Source: Devosia sp.
Lineage (GTDB): Bacteria; Pseudomonadota; Alphaproteobacteria; Rhizobiales; Devosiaceae
DNA length: 64,000 bases
Reading direction: 5' to 3'
NCBI RefSeq assembly: GCF_028290625.1
Contig: NZ_JAQGJM010000014.1
Location: forward strand, 62,001 to 126,000
Shown here: piece after piece, positions 27,135-35,525 of the stretch
How the letters are laid out: every line of letters begins with the position of its first letter
Numbering within the stretch: position 1 is the first letter of the stretch
Notes under the pieces: generated by a model
Seen by the model: the letters and a program-made list of their open reading frames with translations, nothing else
What the model was told of the DNA's origin: nothing
The model's database searches: none
Made by a program: the position numbers and the translations under genes

Positions 27135-27836
27135 GTGACTGAACTGATGGATCAAACCGAACCTGACAACGACAACGAGAGCACTTCGCTCTCAGATTCC
27201 TTGTTCGAACAGTTGAGCGAGGCCATCGTCACCGGCGAATTCCCCGCCGGCAGCAAGCTGAGCGAACCGCGTCTCGCCAAACGCTATGGAGTGAGCCGCG
27301 GGCCACTGCGCGAGGCCATACGCCAGCTGGAAGGTCGCAAGCTCGTCACTCGCCTGCCGCGTCAGGGCGTCCGCGTCATCGTGCCGACAAGCGCCCTGGC
27401 GGCAGAGCTATTCCGCATTCGCGAAGTGCTCGAAGGCCTGGCCGCCCGCGAGGCCGCCCGCAACGCAACGGTCGAGGAAATCACCGAGCTGCGCACCATG
27501 CTGGCCAAGCACACCCAAGCCCTCGCCGAGCCTGATGCCATGCTCTATTGGCAGGCCACGGCGAATTCGGACTTCCATTTCATGATCGCCCGAATGGCCC
27601 GCAGCCAGCATCTGTTCGATCTGCTGTGCGGGGAATACTACACGCTGTTCCGTCTGTTCCGCATGAAGCACCGCATCGTCCCCGGCCGTGCCAAGCGCGC
27701 ACTGATCGAACACGTGCGCATCGTGGACGCCATCGCCGACGGCGACGCCGAACTCGCCGAAATGCTCATGCGCCGCCACGTCGCATCGGCCCGAACCGGC
27801 ATCGAGACCAGCAGCGAAGTGCTGGCTCAGACCTGA
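27135..27836 (+). CDS. GntR family regulator, FCD domain (FadR subfamily)
   Basis: A 233-residue regulator. The amino-terminal winged helix-turn-helix spans about residues 20-85 (LSEAIVTGEFPAGSKLSE, then YGVSRGPLREAIRQLEG). The carboxy-terminal all-helical FCD domain has the metal or ligand site residues in NSDFHFMIARM (Asp/His) and EHVRIVDAIADGD. Such proteins respond to carboxylic acids and control the adjacent catabolic operon. The start is a GTG at 27135, 11 bases after the lyase gene. It is the last gene of the operon, so feedback control of tctCBA is likely. Confidence 0.9.
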   Translation: MTELMDQTEPDNDNESTSLSDSLFEQLSEAIVTGEFPAGSKLSEPRLAKRYGVSRGPLREAIRQLEGRKLVTRLPRQGVRVIVPTSALAAELFRIREVLEGLAAREAARNATVEEITELRTMLAKHTQALAEPDAMLYWQATANSDFHFMIARMARSQHLFDLLCGEYYTLFRLFRMKHRIVPGRAKRALIEHVRIVDAIADGDAELAEMLMRRHVASARTGIETSSEVLAQT

Positions 27837-27872
27837 TCGTGGTGCGGGTGGTCGCGAATTTCTGGAAAAACA

Positions 27873-27948
<76 letters not shown>

Positions 27949-27958
27949 GACGCGACCG

Positions 27959-27987
27959 CATCTAGCATTGCGCGCCGTGCGGGGCAA
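27959..27987 (-). promoter_or_regulatory. Probable promoter of tRNA-Thr
   Basis: On the minus strand TTGCCC (27982-27987) and TAGATG (27959-27964) are spaced by 17 bases, with the predicted start about 5 bases upstream of the mature tRNA. The boxes match the consensus only partly. Confidence 0.4.
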
Positions 27988-28019
27988 TAGTGGGTGAGGC
28001 CTCGAAACGGACTGATACC

Positions 28020-28805
28020 ATGCTGCAATCGCTTATGCGTTCATTGTTCGGCACGCCCAAGCCCGCAGCGCCTGACCGCCAGCGCCTGACCACCCCCGAA
28101 TGGCCCTCCGTCATCTATGCGATCGGCGACGTTCATGGGTGCCTTGCCGAACTCAAGGGCCTCGAACAGGCCATTTACGCCGATGGCGCCATGTTCGAGG
28201 GCGACAAGTGGATCGTCATGCTGGGCGACTATGTGGATCGTGGCCCAGACAGCGCCGGAGTGCTCGATCACCTGATGTCGCCCGTGCCACCCGGATATCG
28301 GCGCATCTGCCTCGCCGGCAATCATGAGACCATGATGCTGGCTTTTCTCGAAGAGCCGCTCTCTGGATCGGACTGGCTTCGGTTTGGCGGCCACCAGACG
28401 CTGCTATCCTACGCCATCGATGAGCAAAGCGGCTACTTTGACGCCCAAACCGTGGAGCAACGCCGCCAGATCCTCGACAACCACGTGCCGAGACGGCATG
28501 TGGACTTCATGCGCGGCCTGCCCGTCTATCTGCGGGTTAGCAACATGGTGTTCGTCCATGCCGGGCTGCGGCACGGCGTGCCGCTGGAGCAGCAGAGCGA
28601 ACGCGACCTGCTCTGGCTCCGCCCCGGCGACGATGCCCCATTCGAGCCCGGGATCGTCGTCGTGCATGGTCACACCCCTGCCGCGACCCCTACCCTATCG
28701 CCCTGGCGCATCGGCATCGACACCGGCGCAGCCATGACCGGCGTCTTGACTTCAGTCAGATTGACGCAACATGGCGACCCAGAAATACTTCAAGTCGGCA
28801 ATTGA
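28020..28805 (+). CDS. Serine/threonine protein phosphatase, PPP-type metallophosphoesterase
   Basis: A 261-residue calcineurin-like phosphatase with the PPP signature motifs in order: GDVHG, GDYVDRG, GNHE, and the later histidines of VFVHAGLR and VVHGHTPA. These bind two metal ions (usually Mn or Fe). The family includes bacterial phosphoprotein phosphatases and ApaH-like enzymes. A GTG at 27990 is an earlier in-frame start, but the ATG at 28020 is more likely. The gene is followed by the tyrosine autokinase gene, so opposing kinase action is conceivable; no direct proof. Confidence 0.85.
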   Translation: MLQSLMRSLFGTPKPAAPDRQRLTTPEWPSVIYAIGDVHGCLAELKGLEQAIYADGAMFEGDKWIVMLGDYVDRGPDSAGVLDHLMSPVPPGYRRICLAGNHETMMLAFLEEPLSGSDWLRFGGHQTLLSYAIDEQSGYFDAQTVEQRRQILDNHVPRRHVDFMRGLPVYLRVSNMVFVHAGLRHGVPLEQQSERDLLWLRPGDDAPFEPGIVVVHGHTPAATPTLSPWRIGIDTGAAMTGVLTSVRLTQHGDPEILQVGN

Positions 28806-28897
28806 TAAAATTGGAAGAATTGCGTTCGACAAGACTCTGTAATCCGGTGATTTGTAGCTAGGCTCAATGCAATGCGATCGGATTGCGGCGGGTCTTC

Positions 28898-30958
28898 ATG
28901 GACAATGGCGAAATCGATATCAGGGCCATTTTTGGCTTGTTGCGCCGGCAATTTCGACTGATTGCGATTACCACCCTGGCCATCGTCACCGCTGCGGGCC
29001 TGGCGACATTAGCGCTGACGCCCATCTATACCGCCACCGCGCTGATCATGGTCGATCCCAGCCGCAAGGATCTGCTTGAGCCGGAGAACCAGGTTCGCAA
29101 CAGCGGTTCCGACAGTGCCCGGGTCGAGAGCGAAGTCGAACTCGTTCGCTCCGATACGGTGCTGATGAAGGTCATCGAGGACCGGCGACTGGTCTCCGAC
29201 AGCGAGTTCGGGGCGGGCCCCGGATGGACAACGCGCCTGCTGGCGCTGCTCCGGCCCGACACTGAAGCACCAATGGATGGGCAGGCTCTGGGTGAAGTGC
29301 TGAACAGGCTGCGCGCCGCTGTCAGCGCCCAGCGCCGCGGCCTGACCTATGTGATCGCGGTACAGGCCCGTTCGGAAAACCCGACACGCGCTGCCGACTT
29401 GGCCAACGCTATCACCCAAGCCTATATCGAGGACCAGATCGCCTCCAAGGTGGCCGGCACCCTGGCATCGCGCGACATTCTGCAGGCGCGGATCGAGCAG
29501 GCGCGCCAGGCAATCGTGGCGTCCGAAAACTCCTTCGATACCTTCATTTACGACAACATCGATCGCCTCGCCGGCCAATCCGGCGATAGCCAGCTCGCCA
29601 CCCTGGCCAACCAGATCGAAACAATCAAAAATGCCGGCACACAAAATACCCTGACCGCCGATATCGTCCGGCGCAGCCTCGACACGGGCAGTTGGGGCGA
29701 GCTTCCAACCTCCCTGGCATCCGATGCGCTCAAGGCGCTCGCCCAGCAGCATGGGGAAATCGACGGCATCGATGCCCAATTGCACGATGCGGCGACCTCC
29801 GAACTGACGGCCCTGCAGGCAACGATCGCCGAGGGACAGAACAACGGAAATCAGCTTCGCGACACTCTTCGCACCGCGGTCCTCAACAGTGACCTGCCGC
29901 CCGGCGTGCTGACGCAAATCTATGAATCCCAGCAAAACGCCAGCATTGCCCGGGCGCAATACGAGACGCTGCTGGCGCGGGCCCAGGACCAGAGCGCGCA
30001 GGCCGACCTGCAGGTGGCCGATAGCCGCGTGGTCTCGCCCGCTCTGGTGCCGGCGAGCCCCTCATTTCCCAATCCGCAATTGATCCTGCCGCTCAGCGCC
30101 CTTGCGGCGCTGAGCATCGGCGTCGGCCTGGCGTTTCTCTACGAAAATGTCATCGGCGGATTCAGCAGCGAAGAGCAGGCGGAATCCGTGCTGCGCGTCA
30201 AGGTCGCCTCGTCCCTGCCCCGGCTGAAAACCGTACGTTCGGACCAGACCAGCTTTGCCGAGCTGATGGTCAACGCGCCGATTTCGGTGTTTTCAGAATC
30301 GGTCCGTCGGGTTCGGGCCTCGGTCGATCGCGCGGCCAAGACCGGCACGGTGCTGGGACAGGGGATCGTCATCATGGTCTCCTCGACTGCTCCCGACGAA
30401 GGCAAGACCACCACCGCCCTGGCGCTGGCGCGCAGTTATGCCCTGTCCGGAAAATCGACCCTGCTGATCGATTGCGACCTGCGCAAGCCCAGCGTGCATC
30501 GCCAACTCGGGATCGAACCATCGGTCGGCTTCCTTGACTATCTCACCGCCGAGGCTGGCGATGCGATCAATATCCAGACCATCACCTCAAAGGACCCGCT
30601 CAGCCCGGCGACGGTGATTGCCGGCGCCCACCGCAGCAGCCTTCCCACCGATCAGTTGATCGCCAGCATGGCCTTTGTGCAGTTGGTCAGCGCGGCGCGG
30701 CGCAGTTTCGATATCGTGGTGCTGGATACTCCGCCGATCGGGCCGGTCGTCGACAGCCTTTATATTGCCCAGCATGCCGACGTGATCGTGTTCGTCGTGC
30801 GTTACGCCTCTACGCCGCAAACCGAGGCACGCAAGGCCCTGGCCAGCCTGGGCGCCGCCAAGTCCCACGGCGCCGAAATCCTCGCCGTGCTCAACCAGCA
30901 GGACAGCTCGGCCCCGAGCTATGCCAAGCGCTACGGCTCCTATTTTTCGCGGGCCTGA
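28898..30958 (+). CDS. Polysaccharide co-polymerase / BY-family tyrosine autokinase (Wzc/ExoP type)
   Basis: A 686-residue inner-membrane protein that governs chain length and export of polysaccharide. The amino-terminal Wzz domain starts with a membrane helix (FRLIAITTLAIVTAAGLATL) and has periplasmic coiled coil; the second helix is near residue 395. The cytoplasmic kinase domain has Walker A PDEGKTTTA near residue 500, Walker A' LLIDCDLRKP and Walker B VVLDTPPIGP. The last 16 residues have only three tyrosines (SYAKRYGSYF), so the autophosphorylation tail is short. It is the only polysaccharide-locus gene on this strand. Confidence 0.92.
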   Translation: MDNGEIDIRAIFGLLRRQFRLIAITTLAIVTAAGLATLALTPIYTATALIMVDPSRKDLLEPENQVRNSGSDSARVESEVELVRSDTVLMKVIEDRRLVSDSEFGAGPGWTTRLLALLRPDTEAPMDGQALGEVLNRLRAAVSAQRRGLTYVIAVQARSENPTRAADLANAITQAYIEDQIASKVAGTLASRDILQARIEQARQAIVASENSFDTFIYDNIDRLAGQSGDSQLATLANQIETIKNAGTQNTLTADIVRRSLDTGSWGELPTSLASDALKALAQQHGEIDGIDAQLHDAATSELTALQATIAEGQNNGNQLRDTLRTAVLNSDLPPGVLTQIYESQQNASIARAQYETLLARAQDQSAQADLQVADSRVVSPALVPASPSFPNPQLILPLSALAALSIGVGLAFLYENVIGGFSSEEQAESVLRVKVASSLPRLKTVRSDQTSFAELMVNAPISVFSESVRRVRASVDRAAKTGTVLGQGIVIMVSSTAPDEGKTTTALALARSYALSGKSTLLIDCDLRKPSVHRQLGIEPSVGFLDYLTAEAGDAINIQTITSKDPLSPATVIAGAHRSSLPTDQLIASMAFVQLVSAARRSFDIVVLDTPPIGPVVDSLYIAQHADVIVFVVRYASTPQTEARKALASLGAAKSHGAEILAVLNQQDSSAPSYAKRYGSYFSRA

Positions 30959-31069
30959 CCGCCTGCGATCGCAATGCGTGGGAAGGGCGGCTTATCCACC
31001 CTGCCCAGCTTGTCCTCCTCCTTTGGCGGCGCGGCATAATCCGGCTCGAACCATCTGAGCGAGGACCCA

Positions 31070-31333
31070 ATGCCCGATCGTTACGCCAACCATGCCGGCG
31101 GCCTGGAAGCACCAGCCGAGACCGGCTTTCCCATCACCCCCAATGACACGACCGATCTGAGCGAAACCACGCGCGCCATCTATGTCGGCAACGGTGGCAG
31201 CGTCGTCGCGGTGCTCGCCTCGGGCGTGGAATTGACCCTAGCGGGCCTGCAGACCGGCTCGATCATTCCCATCCGCGTGCGCCGCGTCAAGGCAACGGGT
31301 ACCACCGCCACCGCGCTGGTCGGCCTGCTATGA
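31070..31333 (+). CDS. ghsA: Spike base protein, RCAP_Rcc01079 family (GhsA-like)
   Basis: An 87-residue protein of the spike base family first defined for the Rhodobacter capsulatus gene transfer agent (GhsA, Rcc01079). Recognisable parts are the start MPDRYANHAGGLEAPAE, TPNDTTDLSETTRAIYVGNG, and the basic end IIPIRVRRVKATGTTATALV. In that agent the protein sits on the capsid head and carries the fibre that binds capsular polysaccharide of recipient cells. Here it lies 111 bases after the autokinase of an exopolysaccharide locus, with GAGGA upstream, and overlaps the fibre gene by four bases. No other phage gene is near. Confidence 0.82.
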   Translation: MPDRYANHAGGLEAPAETGFPITPNDTTDLSETTRAIYVGNGGSVVAVLASGVELTLAGLQTGSIIPIRVRRVKATGTTATALVGLL

Positions 31334-32295
31334 TGCTTGGCCTCACCCTGATGACGGGGCGCCCTAGCTATCCCTGGTGGCCGGCCGACGCCGGCTACGT
31401 CGCCGATTTCGTCAATGACCGCTACATGCGCGGCGGCGTTGCCGTGGATCGGGCAACGGCGCTCGCCTTCACCAGAAGTACGCCGAAACTGGCCCAGGAC
31501 AGCAGTGGCGCCTGGCACAGCTTCGCCATCGATGTTCCAGCCCTGACCGATCATGGCCTGCTGCTCGAACCGGCCGGGACCAATCGCGTACCAAACGCCG
31601 CAATGGCCGGCGCTGCCGTCGGCGTCATCGGCGCGGGCGGTACGCTGCCCACCGGCTGGACCATCGCCGACTTCGCCACCGCCGAGATCACCGCCACCGG
31701 CACCGAAGCCGGCCTGCCCTTTATCGAACTGCGCCTGCAGCACGAAAACAGCACTGGGGGCAATCAGTACCCTCGCCTCGTCTGCGCCGCGGCGATTGCC
31801 GCCGGGATCGGCGAGCAATGGACTGCCAGTTGTTTTTACAAGAAGATCGCCGGCACCTGGCCGGCGATCACGGGTGCATTTCTCAATGTGGAGGAGATTG
31901 GCACCACCATCGCCTACGCTACGGCTGATCGTCCGGAGCATCTGGAAGCGCGTGCCCGCGTTGCGGCTACCTGGTGGACAAGCAGCCCGGGAACGATTGG
32001 CCTCGATATGCGCGCGCTGATGTTCAATCTGTCGCCGGGCGAACTGTTGGATGTCACCCTGCGCATCTACGCGCCACAATTGGCGAAGGAAGCCGTTGCA
32101 TCGAGCCCGATCATCACCTCGGGCGCCGCCGCGACCCGCGCGGCCGATGCCGCGTCCCTGTCCCTGCCCGGCGGCACATATAGCCTCGCGCTCGCCTTTG
32201 ACGATGCCAGTACACAGAACGTCGAGGGCCAAAGTGGCAGTTACGATCTGGAAGACTCCAGCGCCAGCGGAATGCGACTGGTGATCGCCAGCTAG
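31330..32295 (+). CDS. ghsB: Phage head spike fibre domain protein (GhsB-like)
   Basis: A 321-residue protein with a start at ATG 31330 or 31333 overlapping the base-protein stop. The amino end has DFVNDRYMRGGVAV, a hallmark of the head-spike fibre family (Rcc01080/GhsB), followed by LLLEPAGTNRVPN and a long beta-strand-rich carboxy part (ITSGAAATRAADAASL, then LPGGTYSLALAF). The family binds capsule in Rhodobacter. The gene ends with TAG in a CTAG shared with the TAG of the convergent flippase, so it is packed tightly into the polysaccharide locus. Whether it belongs to a gene transfer agent elsewhere in the genome is unknown. Confidence 0.78.
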   Translation: MMLGLTLMTGRPSYPWWPADAGYVADFVNDRYMRGGVAVDRATALAFTRSTPKLAQDSSGAWHSFAIDVPALTDHGLLLEPAGTNRVPNAAMAGAAVGVIGAGGTLPTGWTIADFATAEITATGTEAGLPFIELRLQHENSTGGNQYPRLVCAAAIAAGIGEQWTASCFYKKIAGTWPAITGAFLNVEEIGTTIAYATADRPEHLEARARVAATWWTSSPGTIGLDMRALMFNLSPGELLDVTLRIYAPQLAKEAVASSPIITSGAAATRAADAASLSLPGGTYSLALAFDDASTQNVEGQSGSYDLEDSSASGMRLVIAS

Positions 32296-33464
32296 TGGTT
32301 GGGGTGGTCGAGTTCTCCGCGCATCCGATAGCGGATCGCCCCGAGAACGAGGCCGCCCACCACCGGCAGCAGATAAAACAGGCCGGTCGCAACCAGGAAA
32401 ACGCCAGCAACCGCCTGCACGGCGATACCGGCCACAACATGCGCCAAATATCTCCCCTCGCGACCTCGGGCATAGCTCAAGGCCTCGAACGGCGGCACCA
32501 GCGCGGACAGCGTGTATCCGAGGGAAGCCGCCGCCGCGACCACAGCGATGCGCCATTCAAAGGCGCCGAACACCACATAGCCCCACACACTGGCAAATAT
32601 CGGCGCCGCCAGGCCAAGGCCGACGACCATCAACCTGACGGCGCCATAGGAGCGTCCAAAAATGCGTTGAACGGCGGCCCGGTCCCTGGCGGCCACGAAG
32701 CTGGCGAGGACCGGCTGAATGGAGTTGATATAGGCAATGACTGGGAAGGTCAGAACCACCGTCATTCGACTGGCAAACGCATAATACGACAGCTCCTGGC
32801 CGCTTACGAATAGGCTGACGACCCACAAATCGATCTGGGAAATGCTGCTCACCAGGATCGTCACGGCCAATGACGCGAAATCCAGCACCCTGACCGGCTG
32901 ACCGACCACGACGGGAGCGGACGCCCTGCGCCAGCCGACGGACCGGAGAGCGATCAAGCCCAGCCCTGCCCCTGCCGCCAGGCAAAATCCATACAACCGC
33001 ATCGTGTCCATCGCGACGAACGGCATCGCCATGATGAAAATGGCATTCGGCACGATTACGAAATTCAGGCGCGACATGACGAAACGGCCGAGCCCATTGG
33101 CCACGCCGCTGACAACAAACTGGACGCCGACAAGGCTCGCGCCGGCCCCAAAGGCCGCGATGCTGGAGTCCCCGCCCAGATAGGCCAGCAGCACACCCAG
33201 GACGATCACCAGCCACAGAACTGCCTCGACGCCGGCGCGCGACTTCAATCGTCCCGAGGCATCGAGATTTTGCGCAACCAGATACGGCCCGCGCTGGTAT
33301 CCGGCCAGCGAGGCCACCTGCCCCAAAATATAAACGGCCGAGTAGAAGACTAGGAACGGCCCGACGCTGCCCTCGCTGCGCAGCATGCCGATTTCGGCCG
33401 AGATCAGCATCAGGCTCGCAAAGGCGCCGCCGCCGAACAGCAGGCTGAAGACAAAGCGCCTCAC
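32292..33464 (-). CDS. Polysaccharide flippase, Wzx/MATE-like
   Basis: A 390-residue protein with about twelve membrane helices and the MATE/Wzx-like pattern: FSLLFGGGAFASLMLISAEIGML at the start, VVSGVANGLGRF and ASRMTVVLTFPVIAYINSIQPVLASF in the middle. It is likely to move lipid-linked sugar repeat units across the inner membrane. The start is a GTG at 33464, 10 bases after the polymerase stop, because the longer opening upstream runs through the polymerase gene in another frame. The protein is short for the family (usually 420-480), so the precise start is uncertain. It is the last gene of the minus-strand operon. Confidence 0.75.
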   Translation of the reverse strand: MRRFVFSLLFGGGAFASLMLISAEIGMLRSEGSVGPFLVFYSAVYILGQVASLAGYQRGPYLVAQNLDASGRLKSRAGVEAVLWLVIVLGVLLAYLGGDSSIAAFGAGASLVGVQFVVSGVANGLGRFVMSRLNFVIVPNAIFIMAMPFVAMDTMRLYGFCLAAGAGLGLIALRSVGWRRASAPVVVGQPVRVLDFASLAVTILVSSISQIDLWVVSLFVSGQELSYYAFASRMTVVLTFPVIAYINSIQPVLASFVAARDRAAVQRIFGRSYGAVRLMVVGLGLAAPIFASVWGYVVFGAFEWRIAVVAAAASLGYTLSALVPPFEALSYARGREGRYLAHVVAGIAVQAVAGVFLVATGLFYLLPVVGGLVLGAIRYRMRGELDHPNH

Positions 33465-33474
33465 AATGGACCGG

Positions 33475-34770
33475 TCATTGCGCCGCCAGACTAATCGGGA
33501 TGGCGGCTCCGCTTGCGGTTTGTTCGGCCAAGGCCCGCGCCTGCCCCGATCGAACAATCGACAAGGCCACGGCCAGCGGCAGGATGAACACGCCATTGTA
33601 TCCAGCCCCCGTGGCGGCCGCGAACAGCGCCATCGCCACGAGCGGCAAAGCAAGATTGCCCTTCTTCCGGAGCGCCCCCCACAGCTGCAACAGGCACCAG
33701 AGAAAGAAGCCCAGTCCCGCCAGTCCGAAATAGACGATCAGCCAGACATAGAAATTGTCCAGCGTCGAGAACTGGCGACCCGCAAAATCGACGAGATAAT
33801 TCCGCGTGAGCAGGAAAGTCGGATCATTGATGGGCAGGCCCAGCAGGCCATTGCCTAGCACCTCGCCGATCAGCATGAACGGGCCGGTGAACCGGATATA
33901 GATCGACCCGCCGATCTCGTCCGCGCCCTGGAGCCGGTCCATGAGATAGGAACCGCCCACAATAGCTGCTGCAACCATCGCCAGCAGTGCCAGTGCGTAC
34001 AGGCCCAACCTGTGGCTCGATTTCATGCTGCCTGCGCCAAACAGCATGAAACAGACCAGCACGCCGCCCAGCATGGCCCAGCCCGTCAAGGCAAAGGTGG
34101 CAAAGGCCCCCGCCGCCAGAACCACCGACATGACGACTTTCTGCCCGCTGCGAAGTGTCGTCGCCGACAGCACGCAAGCCAGCGCAAAGACGGTGTAAGC
34201 CGCAGCTACTGAGGGTTCGGAATAAAGCCCGTTGGGGCGCATGACCCCGTCCTCGTAGGGCAGATAGGGTCCGGGCAGCGTATCAAGCTCCCCCACCGGC
34301 CCGATGGCCGAGAACGGTCCGAATGGGTTTTGCAGGGCGAACGACCCAAAGACGTTGAGCGCAATGCATTGCGCGATCAGCAGCACGGCATGCAGCGTCA
34401 TCAGCCGGCCGAACAGCACGCTGAAGCCTTCTCGATGCACCAAGTTGCCGCGCCGCACGCTGAAGACGCAAAGGCATAGAGCCGCGGCGATGATCTGCAC
34501 GCCGGACTTCGCCGACTCGACAACATCTTCGGTCCCAATTGCCTTTATCGCCACGATAGCGACCACGATCGCCGTCGCCAGCAGCGGCGATTGCGGCACT
34601 CGGCCCACGATGACAAGCGTCAGCATGGCCGACGCCGCCAGAGCAAAGAATGACCCGTTCAGCGGGTAACCGCCCGGATACGCCAAGGTGAAATTGGCAA
34701 ATAGACAGCCCAGGGCGAACACCGGCGTCAGCACATCCGCCAACTGTCCGGTCCGCCCCTCGCCCATCAT
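33475..34770 (-). CDS. O-antigen ligase / Wzy-type polymerase-like membrane protein
   Basis: A 431-residue protein with about ten to twelve hydrophobic segments and one large loop near residues 150-200 (GELDTLPGPYLPYEDGVMRPNGLYSEPS). The RPNGLYSEPS pattern and overall shape match Wzy and O-antigen ligase-like proteins that polymerise sugar repeat units in the periplasm. The start at 34770 overlaps the stop of the glycosyltransferase by four bases; the longer opening is a shadow inside that gene. Wzy proteins have little sequence identity, so the role rests on topology and its place in the locus. Confidence 0.75.
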   Translation of the reverse strand: MMGEGRTGQLADVLTPVFALGCLFANFTLAYPGGYPLNGSFFALAASAMLTLVIVGRVPQSPLLATAIVVAIVAIKAIGTEDVVESAKSGVQIIAAALCLCVFSVRRGNLVHREGFSVLFGRLMTLHAVLLIAQCIALNVFGSFALQNPFGPFSAIGPVGELDTLPGPYLPYEDGVMRPNGLYSEPSVAAAYTVFALACVLSATTLRSGQKVVMSVVLAAGAFATFALTGWAMLGGVLVCFMLFGAGSMKSSHRLGLYALALLAMVAAAIVGGSYLMDRLQGADEIGGSIYIRFTGPFMLIGEVLGNGLLGLPINDPTFLLTRNYLVDFAGRQFSTLDNFYVWLIVYFGLAGLGFFLWCLLQLWGALRKKGNLALPLVAMALFAAATGAGYNGVFILPLAVALSIVRSGQARALAEQTASGAAIPISLAAQ

Positions 34771-35525
34771 GCCCGCCCCGGCAAGATCTGGATTATCCTG
34801 ATGGCACCGATGGTCGCCGCCTTGCGCACAAGGCTTGCCCATTTGACGAAGACTGGCACATTCAGCACATCAGTCTGAATTCGGTAATGGTCGCGCAGCA
34901 TGCGCATCGGATGCCGGGCGGTGAACGATGCCCCGCCGATCGGCGTCTGTGCCACCTCATAGTCCAGCAGCAGGACTTCGTTGCGCCGGTTCTGGTAGAT
35001 TTTGGCAATCGTGTAATAGTCCGAGCTGACGCGATAGCTCAGGTCGTGCGGAATGAGCCGGTGCTCGGCCAGGCTGATGAACGTCGCCTGATGCGAGGTG
35101 GGCATGCGGTGCCAAAGATGGATTTCGGGCGGCAGCACCTTGCGATGCCGGATCCGGCCATTGCTGAACAGAAGCGCTACTTCCCCGAAAATCAGGCTAT
35201 AGCCAGGCCCGTCGGAAAGCCGCTGCTCGGTTCGCGCCAAAACATCGGGCAACAGGATATCGTCGCCATTGAGAAACAACACATATAGCCCGCTGGCCCG
35301 GGCAATGCCCTTGTTCATGGCATCGTAAATCCCACGATCGGGCTCCGATTGGAAATGATCGATCAGGCCGGAGAATTCACCGAGCGCCTCAAGCGTGCCA
35401 TCGGTCGATCCGCCGTCCACGACGATCCACTCAAACAGATCGCGCTGCTGTCCCCGCAGACTCTGCGCTGTCTTCCGCAACCCGTCTAGATTGTTCCAGA
35501 CGATGGTGACGATCGAAAATCTCAC
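34767..35525 (-). CDS. Glycosyltransferase family 2
   Basis: A 252-residue GT-A fold enzyme. The nucleotide-binding start is FSIVTIVWNNLDGL, with the DGGSTDGT motif near residue 38 and the metal-binding acidic motif LNGDDI near residue 86. It is related to WcaE-type colanic acid transferases. The enzyme adds a sugar from an NDP donor to the growing lipid-linked unit; donor and linkage are not evident. It overlaps both neighbours by four bases and is thus translationally coupled to the polymerase and the upstream GT4 gene. Confidence 0.88.
   Translation of the reverse strand: MRFSIVTIVWNNLDGLRKTAQSLRGQQRDLFEWIVVDGGSTDGTLEALGEFSGLIDHFQSEPDRGIYDAMNKGIARASGLYVLFLNGDDILLPDVLARTEQRLSDGPGYSLIFGEVALLFSNGRIRHRKVLPPEIHLWHRMPTSHQATFISLAEHRLIPHDLSYRVSSDYYTIAKIYQNRRNEVLLLDYEVAQTPIGGASFTARHPMRMLRDHYRIQTDVLNVPVFVKWASLVRKAATIGAIRIIQILPGRA

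Noticed and set aside
31070..32295. Complete prophage or gene transfer agent cluster
   Set aside because: Only the two spike genes are present; the flanking genes are polysaccharide functions, with no capsid, portal, terminase, tail or lysis genes.
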